Assembly: GCA_905182995.1 (NCBI GenBank)
Contig: CAJJDP010000062.1
Location: forward strand, 62,001-126,000
Length of the DNA: 64,000 nt
Direction: 5' to 3'
Source: Paramecium octaurelia
Taxonomy: Eukaryota; Ciliophora; Oligohymenophorea; Peniculida; Parameciidae
A program made the position numbers and the translations under genes. Positions 1 to 11,489 of the stretch are shown in pieces (position 1 is the first letter of the stretch; every line of letters begins with the position of its first letter). The notes under the pieces were generated by a model that saw nothing but the letters and a program-made list of their open reading frames with translations, was not told the origin of the DNA and did not search any database.

Positions 1-189
1 TTTTAGGTTAGAAATCTGTAAATGTTAGATTCAGTCGATAGAATGTGCAAGGACTTCTTGTCTGAATACGAAAAGGCAAGCTAGGTAAGAAAGGATCAGA
101 TAGATCTTATAAATCAGGTGAAACAATCTGTTTATGATTTCTACTCTTAAAAGCCATAAGCTGCTTGTCCAGGTGGTGGAAGTGAATGA
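1..189 (+). CDS. Hypothetical protein, C-terminal end only
   Basis: The frame is open from the window edge to a TGA at 187-189 once TAA and TAG are read as Gln. The 62 visible residues are hydrophilic and look helical (many Lys, Glu, Asp, Gln), and end in a short CPGGGSE tail. The 5' part lies outside the window, so no domain can be named. About 215 bp of A+T-rich spacer separates its stop from the next start. It could be the tail of a coiled-coil or cytoskeletal protein, but that is a guess. Confidence 0.55.
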
Positions 190-404
190 ATAGTATATAA
201 TATGAGTTTTATTTAAAAATTATAACGAAGCAAATTTCCAATTGAATGTAATACTATTCAATTTCTTATTAATTTCAATTTTTGTTAAAGTATCGATTAT
301 CATGATTTTAAATTTAATATAATTTGATGCCTTGTTTTATAAAATTTCAAATCCAAATAAAATACTACGTATTCTAATAATCATATATTTAATTTAATTT
401 ACTT

Positions 405-1693
405 ATGGGAAACCAACATGGCTAAGGATTCGACCATTCTAAACAAAGTGGTTTGTACATTCGTACCGATAAACCATTTTATTTTGCAGGCGAAGAAGTC
501 AAAGGTAACTTATAAAGTTAATTAAGGCAATATTTACTTGAATGTTGGGGGAGGTGCATTTCCCAGTTCTACAATTTACTTGAAAGTTAAAGGATCCGAA
601 AAAGCTAAATGGACAGAAGTCAAAACTGTTTGGGAAGATGTTCCAGGAACAAATCCTCCATAAAGAAGATCAAAATAAGTTACAGAACATTATGATAACG
701 AAAATGAGTTTTATTAACACAAAATTCCAGTTTACATTTTTTAACAAGGGTATCTATTCACATTATGATAGAATGATTCCTTTAGGACAATATACATTTC
801 CATTCAGTTTTAAATTGAAAGAAAACTTGCCAGGCTCGTTTGAATATCAGGAAAAGGATTTAGAGTGCAGAATAAGATATAGTGTTAAGGCAGAAATAGA
901 CTCGCCAAATAAAAATTTAGATAAGGTCAAATATAAATAAGAATTTCTTGTTCGAGAACCAATTAAGGAGTAAATCAATTAAAGCGAAGGCTCATAAGTT
1001 TTATAGCCAACTTCATGTTGCTGTATACCATTAGGAGTATATTTAATTAAATATAACCTTAGACTATTTTATTTAAGTTTCAATTTGATAAAACAGCTTA
1101 TTAGCCTGGTGAAATTGCTTAACTACAAGTAGAGATTGATAATTCTCAATCAAAAGTTGGCATTCCGACAATCACAGGAAGATTGACAAATACATTAAGA
1201 ATTGTGAGTAAATAGGGCCACTCTAAATTAATACATAGAAGTTGCGGAACTTCAATGATTCCAGGACTTCAAGCAGGCTAATCTGCTCTAAATGAACAAA
1301 GAAAGAACATGACCTTATCATTAGTTGATTAAGGAAGAAATTAACCCTTGGATCCAACTACAAATGGAAAGGTAGTGATGAATAATTATCAACTCTCTGC
1401 TACTGGAGATTTAGATGGAACTTGTTTATGCTGTACAACAACTCCAGGAATAGAATTTCCAATTAGGATTGTAGCTAAGCCGATACCAAGTTATGATTAA
1501 CCAGTTGTGGCTCCTTCTGGATGGAATCCACAAGTTATGAACGTAATATTCAATTTACTATTATATTTAGCCTGTTGCTGTACAGTTTGATGATTCTTAT
1601 AAGTATCAACCTGCCACTGGCGGAGTTTTAGTTCCAGCTTAAAATCATAATCCACAAGGTTATCAAAATCCAAATTAGCCATATTATGGATGA
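405..1693 (+). CDS. Arrestin-fold (arrestin/VPS26-like) protein
   Basis: A 396-residue protein in five exons; introns at 505-526, 750-771, 1037-1062 and 1543-1570 (22-28 nt) restore one frame. The N-lobe reads like arrestin-domain proteins: a strand with DKPFYFAGEEVKG, then a later GQYTFPFSFKL followed by LPGSF, the usual order of arrestin N-domain motifs. The second lobe (from about residue 190) starts with a KTAYQPGE-type strand. The C-terminus is Gly/Pro/Gln/Tyr-rich and disordered. The start MGNQHG could accept an N-myristate. Family knowledge: such proteins act as membrane-trafficking adaptors that bind cargo or ubiquitin ligases. No PPxY motif was noticed. The next recognisable ORF lies on the other strand. 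Confidence 0.82.
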
Positions 1694-2194
1694 TTTAAAT
1701 AAAACATAAAATTACATAAAAATTTTTTTCTTAATTCGTATTTTAAATTAGATTTACGAGAACCAAAAATGGTTACCATATTGATACAGTCTGATTGATT
1801 AAGTGTTGAAAGAATCTCATTTAAACAGAAACACAAGGTTAATACATCAATTTTAAAAAATCAAGCATCATATTATTAAATTTACTAAATTTCCATAAGT
1901 AGCTTCTAACCAGGAAGATTTTCTTTGTTTTTAATTTATATTTTATTTTAACAATAAACTAATTTTGAAATGATTAGTTACTTGTTGGAGTTATAGAGAA
2001 AGCTAATTTTGAATTTGATGGTATTAATATATCATAATATATAGTGTTTATCCACTATCACTGTTAGGTTTGGATTATTAACATTTGCATATTGAATTCC
2101 ATTACTTAATTTATCAGACTGTGAGAATCTAAAGTAAATTTGTCTTTCCATATAATAGCTAATGATCTTTAATATTCATACCTTAATTTATGAA
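1694..2194. other. Intergenic, no gene seen
   Basis: A+T-rich sequence with frequent TGA in all frames and no protein-like stretch. It probably contains the 3' ends of the arrestin gene and of the small minus-strand ORF. Confidence 0.5.
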
Positions 2195-2362
2195 TCACTT
2201 ATGCATAACTTAGTAAGTCGACTTTATAGTAGAGTCTATGTTTGTCTAAAATATTGAAATAAGAATTTATTGTTAAACCTAAGATTAACTTGGGCCACAT
2301 GAATCACATCCACAAGAGCATCCATCGATGGGTAATTGATATTAGATATTTCCGTTCAACAT
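2195..2362 (-). CDS. Small Cys-rich ORF
   Basis: Reads from an ATG at 2360-2362 to TGA at 2195-2197, 55 residues unspliced or 44 if a 33-nt GT...AG stretch (frame-neutral) is removed. The N-terminal third has a Cys cluster, GCSCGCDSCGPS, that could bind metal or be acylated; the rest is Gln/Ser-rich. Its start lies only 9 bp from the left edge of the duplicated block. It is short enough to be chance, but the Cys pattern and codon use look protein-like. No family recognised. Confidence 0.35.
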
Positions 2363-2371
2363 AAATCACCT

Positions 2372-3840
2372 TGAAATTACAGTTAAACAGTAATTTTTTT
2401 TGGAAAGTGAATCTATAACTTAATCATTGTGTCCTCCTTATAATTAGTATTTGTTGTATATGTTAGTGTAAAGGGTAATTTACTGCTTTATATGTGGATT
2501 CATTAAATATATTTTATAGATGATTTTAACTTACTGACATATATTGCTTGGCAAATTTTATGAATTATTTTGAAGAACTAAAATTACCAGAAATATGAAA
2601 GATAAGGACTTAAATTGAGGGTCGATAGTCTTGTCAATTACAATTAATTTAACAACAAAAGCTTTCTAAATTAGTATATTTTATGTGCTACATTTACCGA
2701 CTCCAAAAATCTAAAGTTCATAAGTTACAAAGTATCAATCTAAACCTAACCATTTATTTTTATATTCTACAATTAGAATAGCCGAATCGACCAAAGACTT
2801 AAAGTATATAAAGTTTAAAAGACATTGAAAAATAATTAATTTTACTCATTATCTACAGTAATAAAATTATTAAAATTACTAAAATAATAAATCAAAATAA
2901 AATTATATATTCTTTTAAAGAAACATTTAATTTGTCACTGAGAAAGTTTAATTCTAAATCCCTACTTAAGGCGCCTTCTAATATTAACATAAATAATTCT
3001 AATCGTAACATATTTTTGATCATAATAGATAAAACATTCCAAGTTAAGAGCACCTCAAAAAGCTATAATGATATTTACAAAGATTCATGACAAAAAGTTC
3101 AGAAGTAAAATTAAGAACTTATTTAAAAATATAAAGCAAAAAGCAATTTAAGTTGACCAATATTATTAATGCAAGGTAATCAAAATGAACATGATTGTTA
3201 ATTACTTTACAAAAAATTTCTTCAAGCATTTTAAAGTGAGAAAAAATCAAAACTACAATTGAAAAGTTTATTAAAGAACTTGAAATAATTCATTAATTAT
3301 ATCCTTGCTCTACATATTCTAGAACAATTAATTTATTATTACTGATAAGAATGCTCAATAGAATTTTCGTCAACCCTTTATGTAGGATTATCATTAAAAA
3401 TAATATGAATGTAAAATATCGATAATTATTTAATGAAAAGAATTCATGAAATCCATCTTAACAAAATTTCCAAGAAACTCTTGTTTACAGTATTTAAACC
3501 ATTTCGACATATATATTTAAATTTTCTATTTTTCAATATATGCTTTTGATATTATCTTTACATAAATAACAAGTAATAGAAATCAATATTAAATAAAATA
3601 TCATTATGAATTGTTAAGATCATACTTTGAATCCGATTTCATTAATTTGTGTTGCATTACATAAGTGCTAAAGAAAGCTTTGTGTTGATTGTTTCTATGA
3701 CCATGGGGTTGAAACTAAGTATTTACTTCCAATCCAGAAATTTGAAGCGCAACTATTAAAGTAGAAGGAAGAAGTAAAATTCATAGCTAAAATTTAGTTG
3801 ACATAATCGCACATGAATTTAAAATAAATGCTGAGCGAAA
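2372..3840 (+). repeat. First copy of a 1,469-bp perfect direct duplication
   Basis: This block and 3842-5310 read base for base the same, line by line, and are separated only by one N. The last 235 bp (from 3606) are the 5' coding end of the repeat-protein gene that is complete only in the second copy. The most economical reading is two contig ends that overlap and were joined without merging. Confidence 0.9.
3606..3840 (+). other. Duplicated 5' fragment of the B-box/repeat gene
   Basis: Identical to 5076-5310, the first 78 codons of the gene that follows. It stops at the N and has no continuation, so it should not be counted as a second gene. Confidence 0.8.
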
Positions 3841-3841
3841 N
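3841..3841. other. Assembly gap (single N)
   Basis: The only ambiguous base noticed in the window. It sits exactly between the two identical blocks and marks a scaffold join of unknown true length. Confidence 0.95.
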
Positions 3842-5310
3842 TGAAATTACAGTTAAACAGTAATTTTTTTTGGAAAGTGAATCTATAACTTAATCATTGT
3901 GTCCTCCTTATAATTAGTATTTGTTGTATATGTTAGTGTAAAGGGTAATTTACTGCTTTATATGTGGATTCATTAAATATATTTTATAGATGATTTTAAC
4001 TTACTGACATATATTGCTTGGCAAATTTTATGAATTATTTTGAAGAACTAAAATTACCAGAAATATGAAAGATAAGGACTTAAATTGAGGGTCGATAGTC
4101 TTGTCAATTACAATTAATTTAACAACAAAAGCTTTCTAAATTAGTATATTTTATGTGCTACATTTACCGACTCCAAAAATCTAAAGTTCATAAGTTACAA
4201 AGTATCAATCTAAACCTAACCATTTATTTTTATATTCTACAATTAGAATAGCCGAATCGACCAAAGACTTAAAGTATATAAAGTTTAAAAGACATTGAAA
4301 AATAATTAATTTTACTCATTATCTACAGTAATAAAATTATTAAAATTACTAAAATAATAAATCAAAATAAAATTATATATTCTTTTAAAGAAACATTTAA
4401 TTTGTCACTGAGAAAGTTTAATTCTAAATCCCTACTTAAGGCGCCTTCTAATATTAACATAAATAATTCTAATCGTAACATATTTTTGATCATAATAGAT
4501 AAAACATTCCAAGTTAAGAGCACCTCAAAAAGCTATAATGATATTTACAAAGATTCATGACAAAAAGTTCAGAAGTAAAATTAAGAACTTATTTAAAAAT
4601 ATAAAGCAAAAAGCAATTTAAGTTGACCAATATTATTAATGCAAGGTAATCAAAATGAACATGATTGTTAATTACTTTACAAAAAATTTCTTCAAGCATT
4701 TTAAAGTGAGAAAAAATCAAAACTACAATTGAAAAGTTTATTAAAGAACTTGAAATAATTCATTAATTATATCCTTGCTCTACATATTCTAGAACAATTA
4801 ATTTATTATTACTGATAAGAATGCTCAATAGAATTTTCGTCAACCCTTTATGTAGGATTATCATTAAAAATAATATGAATGTAAAATATCGATAATTATT
4901 TAATGAAAAGAATTCATGAAATCCATCTTAACAAAATTTCCAAGAAACTCTTGTTTACAGTATTTAAACCATTTCGACATATATATTTAAATTTTCTATT
5001 TTTCAATATATGCTTTTGATATTATCTTTACATAAATAACAAGTAATAGAAATCAATATTAAATAAAATATCATTATGAATTGTTAAGATCATACTTTGA
5101 ATCCGATTTCATTAATTTGTGTTGCATTACATAAGTGCTAAAGAAAGCTTTGTGTTGATTGTTTCTATGACCATGGGGTTGAAACTAAGTATTTACTTCC
5201 AATCCAGAAATTTGAAGCGCAACTATTAAAGTAGAAGGAAGAAGTAAAATTCATAGCTAAAATTTAGTTGACATAATCGCACATGAATTTAAAATAAATG
5301 CTGAGCGAAA
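3842..5310 (+). repeat. Second copy of the 1,469-bp perfect direct duplication
   Basis: Identical to 2372-3840. Most of it is non-coding A+T-rich DNA (to about 5075); from 5076 it carries the start of the repeat-protein gene, which continues past 5310 into unique sequence. Confidence 0.9.
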
Positions 5311-8300
5311 GAGAGATATTCTTAAAAAATTTATGGGAGAATATGAATCAATCGATCTAAACGATTTATGATATGATTGAGAGAGAAGATGAGAAATATC
5401 TTAAGTTGATTAAATTTGATATTTCTCCTTAAGATTTACCATAAGCATAGATAGACAAGCTAGTGAATATCTTATCAGGAAACGATTTAAGTATTTGGAA
5501 TTCTGAAAAAAGCTTTTAATTAAGATAATTAAACTAAATCGATACTTTGTTTATAAAAGAAACTTAAAAATTAATTTAATCAATCCAAGATTAATTTTAA
5601 GCAGTCTTTTGGTATAATAAAACTCATTAATATGATGGTTTAAAAAAGTAATTTGGAGGATTAAAGAAAATAAAATTCTAAATTCATATTAATGAAAATA
5701 GATAACTGAATTATATTCATAATGGCGAAATTATTTACACGTAATATTTAATATAATAGCTTAAAGACTTTAACAAAACGTAATATTTTAAAAACCTAAT
5801 ATCATAAAAAATTTAGAAGTGCTTAAGCATTTTAAATGGATTGCTGTGAATGGGGAAAACTCTTAAAAAGTAGGATTATGGACAGCATTATGGAGAGGAG
5901 AAAGATTGATAGGTTGTGGTGGCTTATATTCTGTAGATGGGAAAAAATAAGGTAAATGGAAAGAAATCATAGAAAATTATAATGAGTATGTGTCAGATTA
6001 AATAATATAGCTTAGCGAAAGTTTATGAAGTAGGAGAGTATGAAAATAACCTACGTAAAGGAGTATGGAAATACATTTATAATGATCAGGAAATGTATAT
6101 TTATTATAAAAGACTAATTAGAGGAAGAGGTAAGTATAATAACTTTGGTTAAAAAAATGGAAATTGGATTGAAATAACCAAAAGTTTCATAGAATAATCT
6201 TAAGTAACTTTAACTGGAGAATATAGAAATGGAAATAAAATAGGCAAATGGGATATATGGTTTAAATACTAAGAAAATAATTAAAAGATGTATAAAAATA
6301 ATATGTAGTTTTCAAAATAATTAAATTGAACAAAATTAGAGGAGGAGGAATATATGATAGTGTAGGCTTTGGTCGGAAGATAGGTCATTGGGTGGAAATA
6401 TTAGATAATTTTAATAATTGCAAATAAATGACTTGGAATGGATAATATAAAAATGGAAAAAAAATAGGTAGATGGGATATTTGGTATAAGAACAAAAAAA
6501 ATAATGAAAAGATGTATAAATATAATTTTTAGTTAAAATTAATTTATTTGAACTTATAAAGTGGTGGAGGATATTATGATGATGCTGGTAATGGTATCAA
6601 AATTGGAAATTGGTTGGAAATTTCAGATGATTTCGATAATGACAAATAAGTTACTTTGAATGGTGAATATAAAAATGGAAAAAAAGTAGGTAGATGGGAT
6701 ATTTGGTATAAGAACAAAGAAAATAATGAAAAGATGTAAAAATATAATTTTTAGTTAAAATTAATTTATTTGAACTTATAAAGTGGTGGAGGATATTATG
6801 ATGATGCTGGTAATGGTATCAAAATTGGAAATTGGTTGGAAATTTCAGATGATTTCGATAATGACAAATAAGTTACTTTGAATGGTGAATATAAAAATGG
6901 AAAAAAAGTAGGTAGATGGGATATTTGGTATAAGAACAAAGAAAATAATGAAAAGATGTAAAAATATAATTTTTAGTTAAAATTAATTTATTTGAACTTA
7001 TAAAGTGGTGGAGGATATTATGATGATGCTGGTAATGGTATCAAAATTGGAAATTGGTTGGAAATTTCAGATGATTTCGATAATGACAAATAAGTTACTT
7101 TGAATGGTGAATATAAAAATGGAAAAAAAGTAGGTAGATGGGATATTTGGTATAAGAACAAAGAAAATAATGAAAAGATGTAAAAATATAATTTTTAGTT
7201 AAAATTAATTTATTTGAACTTATAAAGTGGTGGAGGATATTATGATGATGCTGGTAATGGTATCAAAATTGGAAATTGGTTGGAAATTTCAGATGATTTC
7301 GATAATGACAAATAAGTTACTTTGAATGGTGAATATAAAAATGGAAAAAAAGTAGGTAGATGGGATATTTGGTATAAGAACAAAGAAAATAATGAAAAGA
7401 TGTAAAAATATAATTTTTAGTTAAAATTAATTTATTTGAACTTATAAAGTGGTGGAGGATATTATGATGATGCTGGTAATGGTATCAAAATTGGAAATTG
7501 GTTGGAAATTTCAGATGATTTCGATAATGACAAATAAGTTACTTTGAATGGTGAATATAAAAATGGAAAAAAAGTAGGTAGATGGGATATTTGGTATAAG
7601 AACAAAGAAAATAATGAAAAGATGTAAAAATATAATTTTTAGTTAAAATTAATTTATTTGAACTTATAAAGTGGTGGAGGATATTATGATGATGCTGGTA
7701 ATGGTATCAAAATTGGAAATTGGTTGGAAATTTCAGATGATTTCGATAATGACAAATAAGTTACTTTGAATGGTGAATATAAAAATGGAAAAAAAGTAGG
7801 TAGATGGGATATTTGGTATAAGAACAAAGAAAATAATGAAAAGATGTAAAAATATAATTTTTAGTTAAAATTAATTTATTTGAACTTATAAAGTGGTGGA
7901 GGATATTATGATGATGCTGGTAATGGTATCAAAATTGGAAATTGGTTGGAAATTTCAGATGATTTCGATAATGACAAATAAGTTACTTTGAATGGTGAAT
8001 ATAAAAATGGAAAAAAAGTAGGTAGATGGGATATTTGGTATAAGAACAAAGAAAATAATGAAAAGATGTAAAAATATAATTTTTAGTTAAAATTAATTTA
8101 TTTGAACTTATAAAGTGGTGGAGGATATTATGATGATGCTGGTAATGGTATCAAAATTGGAAATTGGTTGGAAATTTCAGATGATTTCGATAATGACAAA
8201 TAAGTTACTTTGAATGGTGAATATAAAAATGGAAAAAAAGTAGGTAGATGGGATATTTGGTATAAGAACAAAGAAAATAATGAAAAGATGTAAAAATATA

Positions 8301-10314
8301 ATTTTTAGTTAAAATTAATTTATTTGAACTTATAAAGTGGTGGAGGATATTATGATGATGCTGGTAATGGTATCAAAATTGGAAATTGGTTGGAAATTTC
8401 AGATGATTTCGATAATGACAAATAAGTTACTTTGAATGGTGAATATAAAAATGGAAAAAAAGTAGGTAGATGGGATATTTGGTATAAGAACAAAGAAAAT
8501 AATGAAAAGATGTAAAAATATAATTTTTAGTTAAAATTAATTTATTTGAACTTATAAAGTGGCGGAGGATATTATGATGATGCTGGTAAAGGTATCAAAA
8601 TTGGAAATTGGTTGGAAATTTCAGATGGTTTTTTTAGTAACAACTAAGTTACTTTGAATGGTGTATATAAAAATGGAAAAAAAGTAGGTAGATGGGATAT
8701 TTGGTTTAAAAATGAAGGATTAAATAAAAAGATGTATATATATACATTTTAGTTTAAAATTAATTTATTTGAACAAATTAAGTGGCGGGGGAGTTTATGA
8801 TGATGATGGTGATGGTATTAAGATTGGGAATTGGTTGGAAATATCAGATGATTTTTAAGAATTCTTATATATTGCTTTGAGTGGTGAATATAAAGAAGGA
8901 AAAAAAGTAGGTAGATGGGATATTTGGTATAAGAACAAAGAAAATAATGAAAAGATGTAAAAATATAATTTTTAGTTAAAATTAATTTATTTGAACAAAT
9001 TAAGTGGCGGGGGTGTTTATGATGATGCTGGTGATGGTATTAAGATTGGTAATTGGTTGGAAATTTCAGATGATTTTAATGATTACAAATAAGTTACTTT
9101 GAATGGTGAATATAAAAATGGAAAAAAAGTAGGTAGATGGGATATTTGGTTTAAAAATGAAGAAATTAACTAAAAGATGTATAAATACCTTATATAGTTT
9201 TTGTTAAAATCTAATTTTCAAATTTAGTGGTGGTGGATTATATGATGATGCAGGTGATTAATAAAAAACAGGTAATTGGGTGGAAATTTCAGATGATTTT
9301 GATTATTACAAATAAGTTACTTTGAATGGTGAATATGAAAATGGAAAAAAAGTAGGTAGATGGGATATTTGGTTTAAAAATGAAGAAATTAACTAAATGA
9401 TGTATAAATATCTTATATAGTTTTTGTTAAAATCTAATTTTCAAATTTAGTGGTTGTGGATTATATGATGATGCAGGTGTTTAATAAAAAACAGGTAGTT
9501 GGGTGGAAATTCCAGATGGTTTTTATTATTGCAAATCAGTTACTTTGAATGGTGAATATAAAAATGGAAAAAAAGTAGGTAGATGGGATATTTGGTTTAA
9601 AAATGAAGAAATTAACTAAAAGATGTACAAATACCTTATATAGTTTTTGTTAAAATCTAATTTTCAAATTTAGTGGTGGTGGATTATATGATGATGCAGG
9701 TGATTAATAAAAAACAGGTAATTGGGTGGAAATTTCAGATGGTTTTGATTATTACAAATAAGTTACTTTGAATGGTGACTATAAAAATGGAAAAAAAGTA
9801 GGTAGATGGGATATTTGGTTTAAAAATGAAGAAATTAACTAAAAGATGTACAAATACCTTATATAGTTTTTGTTAAAATCTAATTTTCAAATTTAGTGGT
9901 GGTGGATTATATGATGATATTGATGAATATAAAACAGGGTAATGGATCGAAATTTCATATAATTTTTTTTATGACTAATAAGTTACTTTGAATGGTGAAT
10001 ATCAAAATGGCAAAAAAGTAGGTAGATGGGATATTTGGATTAAACATGACGAAATTAACAAAAAGATGTATAAATATCTTTAATAATTTTAACAATAATC
10101 TATATTTAGTGGTGGCGGATTTTATGATGATTCAGGCCATGGTCATTAGGTTGGTAAATGGGTCGAATTCTAGTCTAAAGGGTTTGATGAAATCTACACT
10201 TCTAATGGACTATATTGTAAAAGCAAAAAAGTTGGATTGTGGGAAATTAATTCCATAAATTTCAATGTACAAGAATATTAAACAATACAAGTTGTTGAAA
10301 TATATATGTATTGA
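5076..10314 (+). CDS. B-box-like zinc finger plus Gly/Trp repeat protein
   Basis: Starts MNCQDH and within 36 residues places C3, H6, C15, H19, C21, C26, C29 and H33, a B-box/treble-clef-like zinc-binding pattern seen in many large Paramecium hypothetical proteins. A helical linker follows (to about 5,860), then repeats of about 74 residues with the core GEYKNGKKVGRWDIW and KIGNWLEISD, which resemble MORN_2-type repeats. Introns supported by frame: 5741-5759 (only 19 nt), 5780-5816, one near 5,980 (25 nt), then one before the GGG of most repeats (25-35 nt). The frame steps by one base at an A6 run, 5324-5329, about 15 bp past the duplication edge; it may be a base-call error. TGA at 10312-10314. 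Function unknown; the repeats may bind protein or membrane (inference). Confidence 0.65.
6561..8558 (+). repeat. Nine identical 222-bp tandem coding units
   Basis: The phrase gtggtggaggatattatg recurs at 6561, 6783, 7005, 7227, 7449, 7671, 7893, 8115 and 8337, exactly 222 bp apart, and the bases between appear identical. Each unit encodes 74 residues if unspliced, or 64 if a 30-nt GTTAAAAT...AAAG segment is removed. Perfect identity, silent sites included, means very recent expansion or gene conversion. Copy number in the cell may differ from the assembly. Confidence 0.92.
8559..10256 (+). repeat. Diverged units of the same coding repeat
   Basis: About eight further units of roughly 215-223 bp continue the array with substitutions and small length changes. 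The putative intron varies (30, 31 and 25 nt), and in the 31- and 25-nt units only splicing keeps the frame. The 25-nt units (around 9,180-9,900) form their own subfamily. The last unit needs no intron. Two older units also lie upstream at about 6,125-6,560, so identity is highest in the middle of the array. Confidence 0.8.
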
Positions 10315-11489
10315 TAAATTTCCTACAATAATTTATTTTAGAATACTATTTAAATTATTCTATAACTTTATTTGATTAATTGATAGATTGATTAAATGAT
10401 ATATTATGTTTCTTTTATTAATCTTTTAAATATACTTTTTTTTTAATTCTGGTTGATTTTCGTTGACGTTTTTGTATATATAATTTTTTATCTCAATTTT
10501 CCTTATTATATTTATTGAACATACAAATATATATATTTTAATTATCCTGTTTACTTAATAATAAAATTATTTACTTTAGTGAATTGGTCATAAATTTTAT
10601 TATTTTTTTATTCTCTAATAATTAATAGATGTGATAGATTCTTTAACAAATTTTAGGCTAATTTCCAAAATGTTTAAAAATTATATTTAAGCTTTACACA
10701 GCCTCCCCATTTTGTTCATCTTCCTAATTTTCAAACACAAAGTATTAAAATATGGTAAAATTGAAGAAAAAAGAAGGATTATTGAAAAATTGCTAAAATA
10801 TACCTTTACAAAATGTTGGGAAGATATAAGTAAAACCATCCAAAAAATGCTATTGAAACTAACTTTTATTATCTTCTGATTAATTGAAAAAATTTTTTAT
10901 CTATTATCTATAGAACTATAAGTATTACAATAATTGAAATATTCTATTATTAAATTTAGATGAACAATAGAAATTAATTGAGTGAATTAAAAAGCTAATA
11001 ACTTTTCAAATGGATAGAAAAATAATTCACTATTGGCTTTATCTCCATACATGTTTATTCAATTATCTAAAATTCTTTCATTAATGAAATAGTTTGAAAT
11101 TAATATTTGCAATTGTTTACGTTATTGTAATATAGGGATTTAAGAAGTAAACCTATCTCCAAACTTGAAAACTAGCTATATTGTTAAAATGAATAATTTT
11201 TAAATTAAATCAAATTGCTTTTAATAATTTTATGTAACCTTTGAATTTTTCACTTTAGAATATTAAAAATTCTTATGGACTTTAAAAAAATTAATTATCG
11301 AAATAATTTATTTGATCTTTAACATATAAATCAAATATCTTTTGTTTTATAATCTATCTAAATTTTATTGTTAGATTTTCAATAGATATCGCTACAAGAA
11401 TGTCTAATTTCGTAAGATAAGGAATTTAGTTGAGGAAAAATTTTACAAAAAATTATGCAAATATATTATTAAATGAGTTTAATATATAA
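10315..11489. other. A+T-rich non-coding DNA
   Basis: No credible ORF on either strand. The part next to 11,490 may be the 3' tail of the minus-strand LINE, but no poly-A end or target-site duplication could be recognised by eye. Confidence 0.45.

Noticed and set aside
2372-5310. A biological segmental duplication creating two genes
   Set aside because: The copies are identical, the first ends at an N mid-gene, and only one complete gene exists.
6561-8558. Satellite DNA or a CRISPR-like array
   Set aside because: The units are coding, in frame, without spacers, and belong to a long gene.
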